DNA of 64,000 nt from Epiperipatus broadwayi (lineage: Eukaryota > Onychophora > Udeonychophora > Euonychophora > Peripatidae). A program made the position numbers and the translations under genes. The notes beneath the pieces were generated by a model. That model had not been told where the DNA came from. It searched no databases and saw only the letters and a list, made by a program, of their open reading frames with translations. Shown here one piece after another: positions 11,980-23,200 of this stretch (positions are counted from its first letter, which is position 1; the number at the start of each line of letters is the position of its first letter). The stretch lies in the NCBI GenBank assembly GCA_028023455.1, contig JAQFVV010012418.1, positions 9,235,244 through 9,299,243 on the forward strand, in the 5' to 3' direction.

Positions 11980-13090
11980 TCAGCATTCTGAACAAACATT
12001 CTAGGAATAAAACATAGAGAAAAATAGTAGTACTAAATAATGAGAAAATAGACTGTAGTTCTAGAGAAGAATTAGAGACAATCTTAAATAAGTGTGTAAT
12101 GGATATAGAAAAAATGTTAGATGTAAAGGACAGAGTGATAACAAACATAAAAACATATAGTATTGGAAATATTAGGTTTTCAGAAAATGAATTGAATGAG
12201 ATAGGGAAAAAATTAAAAAGTGGAAAGGTAAGAGGTTTAGATGGAAGGGCAACAGAGATGGTGTGAATTTGTAAATAGGACAAAATTAAATCTATTATCA
12301 TGTTTTAATAAGATGGCACAGCAGAGAGAATTTCCAGATAGTTGGAATAATACAAGAGTAAGGCTATTATTTAAAGGAAAGAGTAAGAATCATAGAAAGT
12401 TAAACAATTATAGACCAATAACAGTGATGTCAGTGTTTTATAAAAGTTTTTTAATATATATTGGCTGGAAGGGTGGAAAAATGGAGGGAAAAAATAATAT
12501 ATCGGGAGAAATGCAAAGAGGTTTTAGATCAGATAGGCTATAGGAAATAGTTTAACTATTACAGTTTATAAAACATCGCGCTATATAAAATAATTGATTT
12601 ATTTACATAACTTATAGATATGAATAGGAATATGGATAGACAATTATATATTGTCTTTATACATATAGAGAAGGCATATGATAGAGTAAATAAAAATTGA
12701 GTATGGGTAAGTTTAATAAATTTAGAAATAAAAGGAGCTTTAATGGATCTTATTAAATGATTGTATGAAAATAATTACTATACTTATCAATAAGGAAAGA
12801 TAATATCATTTAGAGTTAAATGTGGGATGGGACTAAGGCAAGGATGCCCTATGTCTCCTACTTTATTTTTGTTATATTTGAGAGAAATGAAGAGAGCAAT
12901 AGAAAGACTATGAAGAGAGGTACGATACCATTAATAGGTGGCAAGGGAGGGTATATATTATCAAAACTTATTTACTGATGATATCTTTTTGTGCACAGAA
13001 AGTAGGGAAGATATGGAAGTTATGCTGAAGACATTGCAAAATTAGAAGAAAAGATAAAGAGACAATTGATTTAAAAAGTGGATATATTCT
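11980..13090 (+). pseudogene. Decayed non-LTR retrotransposon reverse transcriptase
   Basis: RT blocks occur in the expected order across several frames. RFSENELNEIGKKLKSGKVR and GLDGRATE come first (about 12170-12260). FPDSWNNTRVRLLFKGKSK with LNNYRPITVMSVFYK follows, then EMQRGFRSDR. Next are IEKAYDRVNK (near 12670) and GMGLRQGCPMSPTLF (near 12825). The catalytic box LFTDDIFLCTES (near 12970) has T in place of the usual A or V. Many stops and frameshifts show an old copy. The clade cannot be fixed by eye, though R1/CR1/Jockey-like LINEs share these blocks. No 3' end was found. Confidence 0.7.
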
Positions 13091-13099
13091 ATACTATAT

Positions 13100-13890
13100 A
13101 GGCACAACTATTGGAAGCACAAATAAAATGGGATTTATTATAAATAAAAAGTGAAGGAACAACATTATAGAGATTGATGTGTACCAGATAGAATTATAAA
13201 ATTAATTATTCAATTTAATGGAAGATGCCAAATGTACATAATCCAAGGTTTATGCTCCAACAAATTCTCATTATAATGGAGAAGTAGAGGATTTTTGTAT
13301 AAATGACCAAAAGGTTTTTGATTAAAACAAGCTATAAATGATTGAAAGATGAAAGTATTGTGGATAAATTTGTTTATGGTATCTATGATAGGAAAGTTTT
13401 GAATTGAATAAATGTCTTAAAATTGTGAGATTGGCCATATGCAGAATTGTATTTTAATTATATTAGAGATTAGAAGTTGGCAATATGGCAAATGTACTTA
13501 ATTATAAAACTGTATCAATATTATACATGTGATGAAGATTAATGTTTAAAATTAATTAAAAGAAACCTTGGACACTCTATAAATAATTTTTGTTTTTCTC
13601 CGTGTGAACTAAAATAGTAATGTAAGAGATTATAGAAATGGTTTTATAATATATATATATATTCACTAAGAATTATTTTGTAATTGAATTATTGTCATTA
13701 TAATATGTTAACCTTTTATATGTAATATTATCTGGTCTGCAAATTTATTCAATATCCATTTATTGGGAGTACTTATGTTCTTCGTGACATAGCCAGGTAT
13801 TGAAAATAGGGGCTGTGTAATGGCCACCATCATCCTATTACAGAAAATATTGTTGCAATATATAAATATACAATATTTAAATACATGTAT
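13100..13890. other. AT-rich stretch downstream of the LINE remnant
   Basis: This may be further decayed LINE sequence, but no motif is recognisable. Near 13790-13860 a phrase about a C-rich 'ggccaccatcatcctattacag' type is shared loosely with family 1 repeats. Confidence 0.3.
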
Positions 13891-14018
13891 ATTTTCTATA
13901 CTAAACTTAATGTAATTACAATGAATTTGAACTCAGACTTTCAAGCTCACTATAGCTATCCAATCCATCTTAAACAACTAATACACATGACCACATACAT
14001 ACATGTGAAAAAGATAAA

Positions 14019-14075
14019 TGATTTTTAATATATGTATTTTGTGCTGAACCAGCACTCATCAGTTGTTCCAGATCA
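14019..14075 (-). ncRNA. Hammerhead-type motif, family 2
   Basis: On the - strand, TGATCT opens helix I, then comes CTGATGA (intact), then stem II GTGCTG/CAGCAC with a GTT loop, then AAAA where GAAA is expected. Helix I is partly lost on the 3' side. The missing G12 lies in what would have been a CpG (CAC|GAAA to CACAAAA), so CpG decay explains it. Predicted inactive. Confidence 0.6.
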
Positions 14076-14237
14076 CCATCCTTACTCATATATATAATCA
14101 GTGCTCAGTTTATATTAAAATAGCGAATCGTGCTGAAGAGTTGGAGAGTGGAGAAGATTAGAGCTTGTCCATTAAAGGTTGAAGATTTGCTATCTTAATA
14201 TAAGTGAGCGTTGATTGTATATATGTGTGGGAGATGG

Positions 14238-14294
14238 TGATCTGAACAAACAGATGAGTGCTGGTTCAGCACAAAATACATACATTGGAGATCA
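14238..14294 (+). ncRNA. Hammerhead-type motif, family 2
   Basis: TGATCT pairs with AGATCA in outer helix I. The core is CAGATGA (U4 changed to A), stem II is GTGCTG/CAGCAC with a GTT loop, and the GAAA box is AAAA. The motif is recognisable as the same fold but has two core lesions. Confidence 0.55.
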
Positions 14295-14399
14295 TTTATC
14301 TTTTTCATATGTATGTGGCCATGTATATCAGTTGTATAAGATAAATTGGATAACTATAAGGAGCTTGAAAGCTTGAGTTCAAGTCCCTGATATATACAT

Positions 14400-17112
14400 A
14401 TTTGCATTTATATAGTGGACTATTTTCATCGTCTAATGTTAAGTATTGAATGTCTTTAGAAAAATTTAATTTTATTTAAATTTTACAATTACATTTATTT
14501 GTTATATGCCCGTCTATGTTCTGATGTTTAATGTCAGATAGTGCCGTATAAATTGACATAAATGTAAATAACTGACTTGTGCTTAGTCTGACCATTGCAC
14601 TATTTATTAGAAATGCTTTAATATCAATCCTGTTTATTATATAAAGAAGAAAACGAACTTTTATATTAACTTTTTCGATATCTTTTCTATACACCTATAA
14701 AATGTAAAATTACTGTTATTAATCGTTCATACACTCCTGTAATTAATTTAAATACCAATATATTCTGAGACCTCTTCCCCAATATTAGAATTATTTAAAT
14801 TCTCTTTGGTTTCTTGCTTAATGTCATTACTATTATAATCACGTATCAAATATGCATCTATCACTCTTCTATAATAAGTTAGAAGTAAAAATTTCAAATC
14901 AAACACTTAGATCTAACCAATATTTATGAAACTATAATCTTTCCCCTATAAATTTAGATCTTCCCTTTTTTGTATCGATTTTATTTTTATGTTATGAAAT
15001 AAATAATTCTAAAAAAAGGGGAAATACAAATATTTTATTAATAAATTAGATTATAGAATTAATTATATATATTCCATATAATATAACCACTTTATTCAGT
15101 TGTACATTATTATTGACGTAATTTACTATATATTCCAACAAATATATCTCTAACGTCATTAAATTCCACACCTTTTCCGTTAATATTTTTGTTATTGACA
15201 GATGGTCAATTATCTTTTAATATAAATTTTACGGTGTAGTCATATACTATTGTTTTTGCTAATAGATATTTAGCTCAGATTATCAAGAGAGCAACAATCC
15301 TTGCAATAATATACTGCAGTTTCAAAAGGTGTCGATTAGTGTTAGTGTTAACCTTTGAAATATTTTCATTTGATAAGAGACTTTTAGAACTTAATGTAAA
15401 TACAGTATATATATATTGTTAAGTTGTTAAATACAGTATACATATTGTTAAGTTTTTTTTTTTTTTTAATGTATAAAGGGTGTGTATATATTTTTAAATG
15501 TAGCTAGGTAGATCTATATATATTTTAAAGTAATCCATTATTGCCGTCATAAATACATAAAATAAAGGCGTCAATATATCTCTTTGGTAAGTAATTAATT
15601 TCTTTTGGTGAGTAAATGCGCTTACTAAAATATTTAGAATAAAAAGAAATCGAGAAAAAAAAAATCTACATTTTTTTTTTTTTTGTGATGGAATTAGTCT
15701 TTAATCACTTTAATTCAACAAAAAAAAAAAACTTAATTACGCAATAATAATAAGTTTAATATTTTTACATTTGCGGTACAGATTGCTATGTTTATGTTTA
15801 ACAGCCAGTTGTGCATTGAGTAATATTTATTATTTATAGAAGAACAACATATAAATTAAATTATGTGTGAATTAAATAATTGCGTTTTTTAAATAGACAT
15901 TTGAAACAAATTGTCGTCAATTACTGTACTCCAAAGGCCAATTGTATGAGATTAGAGAAAGATAACTAGTTGACACAAATAATTCCTAAGTAGCTTATTT
16001 TTATGTAATTGAAGCTTATAGTTGTGGCAGGCAGATGGACTTTTTTTTTTTTTACCATGGTTTTTTTATTTATTGTTTTCATTGTAGAACCGCTGCCCAT
16101 TTGTAAGCATGTAACCTATAATAAGAAAGATGTAAAATGATATCCATATGTATCTTCTTAAGGTGTGAATAAAGTTGTTATTTGAAACATAACTCACAAA
16201 TGCTTAGGATTTTGGAATCAATTAACTTCTGAATTCAATTTTGATAAAAATGTCTATCTTAAGATTAATGATAGCTTTTATATAGACCAATGCAAGACAA
16301 GGACCTTTGAATACTCCTGTTCTTTAATAACATAACATGGAAGGGGAAAAGGTATTTATTATCAGATTTGTGCCAGTTAGAAGATGGTGAGAATTTGAGT
16401 AGTTTTCTATGTTTATTTACTCTCTTGTTAAGAATAGCTAGAAAATTATTTACTGATCACTAGTTTAATGTAAATTAGATTAGCTATGGGCCAACTGCAT
16501 GAAAGATAAATCTGAAGTCTGATTAGAATTTTAAAAAAAATTCAAGCTTTATGCAGTACACATTCAAACCTTAACAATGGATGTGATAGATCTTTATCTT
16601 CCATTACATCATGAGGCTTTCAAATAAACATTTTAATAACTGATGAACTAACCATATATCAAAAATTAGTTGCAGAAAATATTCTACTTAGGAATATCAA
16701 AAGAGAAGAAATAACATAAGAAGCTCCATTATACCATTGAAATATTTCACATTGTTTAAAAATTTTGTTTAATATCCAAAAATTTCCAAAAGATAAAGTT
16801 TAGTTTTCAAATGAAGTCAACTGATTTTACAAGCAAAGACATTATAATTAAAGAAGAAAGACTACCATTTGCATCCTCTTCAGAAGATGAAGAGCATATT
16901 TTCAATTTATATAATAGTAAATTCACTTGTAACTATATAAGTTTATATTCTATCAATATAATAATAACTGGAAAATTCAGAATTTATGTTAAGCCTAATA
17001 TCCATTACAACCCTTACTCCAATATTTTAATGCCAAGTCATAACTAATTATGTAGTCAAGTTAAATATATATATATATAAAATAGATTTGACTTTGAATT
17101 TTTTTCTTGCAG
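14400..17112. other. AT-rich region upstream of ASMT
   Basis: No gene is supported. The frames 14476-14694 (-) and 16811-17047 (+) lack known motifs. Any promoter or 5' untranslated exon of the ASMT gene should lie here. A strong acceptor (tttttttcttgcag, ending at 17112) just before the first coding exon hints at a spliced leader or an upstream non-coding exon. Confidence 0.35.
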
Positions 17113-17184
17113 ATTTTACTGTAATCTTTTGGCAGATCTCACTTTTAATAAACCACATAATTAATTGATTTACCACAGTGAATA

Positions 17185-17241
17185 ATGGATTCCGATCAGT
17201 TACACATTCTAGAACTAATTGGTGGATTTCGATTTCCCATG
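17185..17241 (+). CDS. ASMT: ASMT-like exon 1 (coding part)
   Basis: Nineteen codons, beginning MDSDQLHILEL and ending GFRFPM, then donor gtaaat. An in-frame TGA at 17179-17181 fixes this ATG as the start. The piece aligns with the human N-terminus up to GFMVSQ. The intron after it is only 76 bp and in phase 0. Confidence 0.85.
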
Positions 17242-20200
17242 GTAAATTTGTTGAATAAATGGCTTTTAACATTTTAAATATTATTGTTTTGCTTTTTATC
17301 AAGTATTTACTTTATAGGTATTGTTTACGTGTTTAGAACTAGAAGTGTTTGAAGCATTACATAGGAATGGTTCATTATCAGCAAAATCACTAGCTGATAT
17401 CATCAAAACACATCCAGAAAATACTGAAAGATTGTTGAATGCAGCAGTTTTCTGTAAATTATTAAAAAAGAATGTAATTTCTAATGGTGAAGGTAAATAT
17501 GATAATAGTTTGTTTTTTTTTTAAAAAAAAAAACAAACAACCTGTTTATAAGAATATATTCATTACATAACTATTTTTTTAAAAACAACAGATGAATAAT
17601 CACTAGATTACTTAAAACTGCTTGAAATATGTTAACTAACAATCTATTTATTTACAAAACTTCTTTTGTTTCTTTATCCAAAACAATATTCCTACCAATA
17701 TGTTTATTGTTACTTCCAGAATAACTTAGACTACCACTTTTCCATTTTTTATATCATAACGCATTCATCTTACCTCACTGATTCTTGCAATATTTAATTT
17801 TTATTCTTTTCATATGTGACAGTAAACTTAAAATTTTCTTTGTGTGTGTGTGTGTGACATTTCTAACTATCTATATAATAAGTAAATTGATATGCTCAGT
17901 TCTAAGAATATATAATATATAAGCATTTATTTCATTTTCAATTTATTTTTTGATCAGTTAATTATCTGATAATTATAGAGAGCTCTCAAGTCACAGCCCA
18001 AAACAGAGCTCTCTATACAGTCATCATTACATCTGATTGGCTGTCATCTAAGCATTTTTAAAGCATATGCGAGAAGTTTTCTGTTGTGTTTGGTTAGGCT
18101 TAAAGAGTTTTGGAGATATGAAGTCACCTTGTCTTACACCCTTCTCAATGTTGACTTTCCTAATATCATTATGTAATCTAATTGTTGCTGTTGCATTTTT
18201 ATAAATATTCTTTAAAATATGACAATATCCTGGATCTATACCTTGATGATCCAATGCTTTAATTACTGAAGAAATGTTTATAGAATCAAATGCCTTTTCA
18301 TAATCTACAAATCCAAAGCATAATGGTAACTCACATTCATTTGTCCTTTCTATAACTTTTCTCAATACCTGAATATGATCTACTGTGCTAAAACCACTTT
18401 TAAATCCAGCTTGTTCTCTTGGTTGGTGGAAATCCAATATTCTCTGTAGATGAGTTTTAATTATCTTGGTAAAAATTTTGATAAAAGGCTGATAGGCCTG
18501 TAATTTCTAATATCTTCTTTAACACCTTTTTTAAATATTAATATTAATACTATATTCTTCCAATCACCTGGTACATCTTTATCATTTAGACATTTGGTAT
18601 ATAACTTTGCTAAAAATTTTCTATTTCTTCACCTGCTTCTTTTAATATATCAATTATAATTCCGTCATTACACAGGAAGTGATCATCGATTAGTAAGATA
18701 CGTGTTAATGCAAAACTAGAGAGACAAAAATTATTAAGAAAAACAAAATTTACAGTTGATATTCCTAATCTTCAGAAACATTCTAATGAATTTAAATTAG
18801 AACTTACAAATCGGTTTCAAGTATTAGTAGATTTTGAACATGATTCAGTTTGAATGAAATTAATATGAAAATAATTGATACACTTTTAAAAACTGCAACA
18901 AAGATAAGATAGCTGGTAGAAAAAAAGCAGCAATTGACCAATAAAATTTCTACTGAGACTAGAGAATTTATGAAGAAAAGAAGAAATATGAAGATATACA
19001 AAAATGATGCATTAAAAATCTCGAATTTTGTAAAATGGTGGGGAAAAGTGTTGAATATGATATAAGAAAGTGTAACTGTGAACTAGCAAGGAAAGCTATA
19101 GAAGAGAATAAAAGTCTCAAGAGTGTAAAACAACATTTTAGTATTGATAGGAAATTTATATCTGCAATAAAAAAAAAGATGGAATTATTACTAAAAAGAG
19201 AGATGACATTATGAAATAGGTAGAAGACTTCTATCAAGAATTATATAGTAATAAAAAACAAATACCTCCTATATCTATTACATCTTCCAAACTGTCCAGA
19301 ATTTTAAATGAAAAAGTGAGATATGCAATTAAATGTATGAAGAAGGGAAAGGCCTATTGAATAATACTTTCTTTTTTATGGGTTCTTTTTGCGGTGTTGT
19401 CAGAGAAGTTTTTGCCGTGCATTAAGCTATTAAAAAACTCCTTTATTTTTACACTTTTCGTATATATACATTTTAAAAGGGTATTTGCATATACCTTCAG
19501 AAAATAAATGTGAATCTTTTTTCCCCACCTTTACAATTAGTTTACATATACATTTTAAATGCAGCCATCTACTTATATATTGAACCGAATTCGAATATGT
19601 GTATTCGAAACACCGGTCTCTTAGGCAGAGAAGAACATACTCGGAGAGTATGTATGCCCAAACGATAGCTAGAAAGTATATAACTAATGTTACATTTCCA
19701 GGACATAACTTCTTCTCGACTGTTGAGTTCAACACCAAGTTTAAAGCACTTTTTTTTGTTTGTGTATAAACACGGGTGCCAGCTATCTATTCAAAGATGA
19801 ATAAATAACGCACTTTAAGCAATGGCCACTAACTCAACGCCTAAATCCATGACTAGCTCAGTTGTTTGTAATCACTAATAGATTATACTTAATTAGTGGT
19901 TAAAAGACTTGATAAAGAATTTGTTAAAAAGAATTGACCGACAAATAAAGTTTAATTTTAAAGATAATTTATTAACTAACATTTATTTTCTAAGTTTAAA
20001 CATTTTATAATTCTAATAAAACACACGCATATTTTAAATTGACATTTCTAAATAGTTTAAATATTCCTATAGATTTAATAACAGAACACTCTAATTTAAC
20101 TAATAAACATTGATATAATGATCACGCACATATTAACTCATGCACACACATAATCACACACATCAATAGCTCATTTATGTATGATATCGAGTTCATATAA

Positions 20201-23200
20201 TTAGACTTTTGGAGGATTCGCACGAATTAATGAAATGCAATGGCTATTACAGTATAGAACGAAATAAGCAAATGTTTTTACCTAAGCTTTTTTGACTGTT
20301 GACGTAGAATTTTGTTCTTTGGAGGCTGCTTTCGGTGAGGATATTTCCATTATAAATGCTTACCAGCCGGCTGGGACGTTTCCTTGCTGAGTTTCCTGAT
20401 TTTCACGATTATTGCTATCGGAGACAAATAGATACTGACGGAGATTTTCTAAGATGTTAAGCTGACATTATTTCACGGGCAGATCTGCTGTTTTCTCGGA
20501 CATCTGGGCTGGAGGTGAACGTGCATTCCAAAATATTCTCAGCACTGCATTTTGTTTCTTAACTGACTCAATTAATTTCCGAACTGCACTCTCTCAATAA
20601 CTTTGTGAACTGCTTTCACTCAATTAATTTGTGGAACTGAATTGTCCGATAAAAAAAGTCTATTTATACCTGCGCCTTGTTGTCTTTCTCATATCTCCGG
20701 CAAAGATCTGTTGTTGAATTGATAATCATTTGATAAACGTGTTTTGAAAGATTGCTTAATTAGTAATAGCCATGCAATAAAACGTGTTGTTTTATTTTAT
20801 TAATAGCCATTGCCGTGGTTTTGATGATAATCTTCTTTTATTTCGCATACATTTCATTTATTTACAAATCACACATATATTTTTAATACAATTTACTATT
20901 TAATTTTAACATTATTTTTTCTTTAATTAAAATTGAATGAAAAGAGATTTGTATGTTTTAACTTTTTTAAATTATATTTTTACGAATACTAATAAAAACT
21001 CTTTACTTCCTTTTATGACCCTTAGTTTCATTTCTCAAACCAAGACTCCCCCTCCCCCCTTTTGACTAATTAATTGTAGCTTTTTTATTTCAAAAACTAA
21101 CGCTAGACAACTATTTAATTCTTATCTTTTTCGAAAACAAGCTGCAATAAATTCTTCAACATTTAATTTTATGTTTTTCTTTTATGAAAGATTACTTTAA
21201 TAATAATTTTAGATAAAAATTATATGTGCCTATATCAATATAGGTACAATATATATATATCTTTCTTTTTTTCTCTCTCTTATTAAATAAGAAATATTTT
21301 AATTTATTACTTTAATATTTAGCCAACTATGAAAATTCCAACATGACCGTCAAATATTTACTTAAATCATCATGGCCAAGTTTACGCAACTGTGCAATGT
21401 TGGCATACCGAAATGCTTATCAGCTTCTTTACCAATTACCCGAAGCCGTGCGGACAGGTCAGTTATTAAAAAAATACTGTGTGTGTTTTTTATGAATCTA
21501 TTCTCATTTTTGTTTCCTATTTTTATCACAGCAGAATTATAATTAAGTTTTTTTAGATAGACAATGTGGGGAGGAACAGTAATAATCTAAAGAAAAAGCA
21601 AACAAACAAAGGATGAAATAGTGTTTCAGTTTTATTTTAAATTTTGTATAGGTAATTAGATGTGAATAGAGGAAATTAAAAATAATTTAAAATATATTTC
21701 TGAGAATTGCTTAGTCTTTTATAAAAATTGTTAAACTGTATTTAGTATTGTGATTATATATAAACGTAAATGCGCGTAAATATATTTTGTAATACATGAA
21801 AACAAATATTCATTTACTTATAATCAAAATTACCTCAAATCCAAAACTCGACTAGATTAGCCAAGAAAATAAAATCTAAAACACAACCAATAGTTTCACT
21901 GCTACAAGCAGACTTCTTAAGTGTAAAGAACTACAAAACAACATATTTATAATAAACATTAGCCACAATTCCATTTACTTTCTATCCACCCTTAATATTA
22001 AAAAAACTTTTAAATAAGTTATTTGCTTCAGAATCATAAATTTTTAATAATAAAGATTCTTTAATTTTTTTATTTCATTTCTCTCAAAGAAGTCAGCCTT
22101 AGCTTCATCCAAATTAATAGTGTGATCTGTATCTTTTTCATGGACATACAAGCAGAACTAAGATCTTTATTTCTAACCCTACTTTTATGTACCATTATTC
22201 TTTCATTTAAGCTCAAACTTAAAGGTATATTAAAATAGGGTTAGAAATAAATATCTTAGGTCTGCTTTGTATGTCCATGAAAAAGATACAGACCACATTA
22301 TTAATTTTGATGAAGCTAAGTTTATCTTCTTTGAAAGAAATGAAATAAAAAGAATCTTTATTATTAAAAATTCATGATTCTGAAGCGATTAACTTATTTA
22401 AAAGTTCTTTTAATATTAAGGGTTGATGGAAAATAAGTGAAATTGTGGGTAATTTTTAATTAAAATATGTTGTTGTTTTGTAATTTTTTACATTTGAGAA
22501 GTCTGCTTAAAACAGTTAAACCATTGATAGTATTTTAGATTTTATTTTTTTAGCTAATCTGGTTGAGTTTTGTATTTGGGGTAATTTTGATTATTTATTG
22601 ACTAGTTTAGCTTTATGCTTTTAATGTTTCATTTATGCATTTACAAAGATAGTTATACTCTGCCTGCTACCATTGGTAAGGTATAGCTCCTATCTCTAAG
22701 GTGAACTAGAGAAGAAAGAATGCACATGCCCTTATAGGTTTTCTACATTTTCAGTTGTACTACACTAGTCTGCCTTGCTTGCCTCATGTTGGTGTTTGGT
22801 TTTAGCATCTTCTGATCCTGAACATGGAATTGCCTTACTGCATCTACTATTTTTCTTGACAGCTATTGTTTGGAGAACATAGATTGTCTTTCAGTTTTGT
22901 GACACTAGTTCTCTGACCCTACATTCAAAATGCTTGACTATTTATTGCCAAATCCCCATTCCCAATGGAAATATTTAGACTCAGTGAGCATCATTGCCTA
23001 TTGGCCCGTTCTTGCCATTGGCTATGAATTATCTATTTGTATATGCATTGGTTCAAGGTAATAAATGCTCAATCCAATCTAGATAGGATGGGATCTGAAC
23101 TAGTCTTATTTAAAAGCAAGGTAACATATGACAAATGCTTAACTTAGATTGTAGTATTGTATGAATCAACACATAGATAGTTAAAAACATGGAATAATGA

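Larger units (their letters stand above)
13880..14400. mobile_element. Head-to-head pair of hammerhead family 2 repeats
   Basis: A - strand copy (about 13880-14100) faces a + strand copy (about 14100-14400). Both carry a 57-nt hammerhead-like motif and end in a tRNA-like 3' half with a B-box-like GTTCAAGTCCC (the - copy reads GAGTTCAAATTC). The 5' part of each unit is largely missing. Fuller copies are at 51095-51600, 60440-60850 and 61070-61440. Confidence 0.7.

Noticed and set aside
12241-12301. Overlapping - strand frame 11936-12301 as a gene
   Set aside because: The + strand carries clear reverse transcriptase blocks in order, so the - frame is a shadow.
16811-17047. 78-residue frame just upstream of ASMT exon 1
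   Set aside because: It does not resemble any part of ASMT; the real first coding exon (17185-17241) has its own in-frame upstream stop.
19430-19738. 102-residue - strand frame with hydrophobic start
   Set aside because: No recognisable motif, no neighbours of the same kind, and it lies in a possible LTR remnant. Not supported as a gene.
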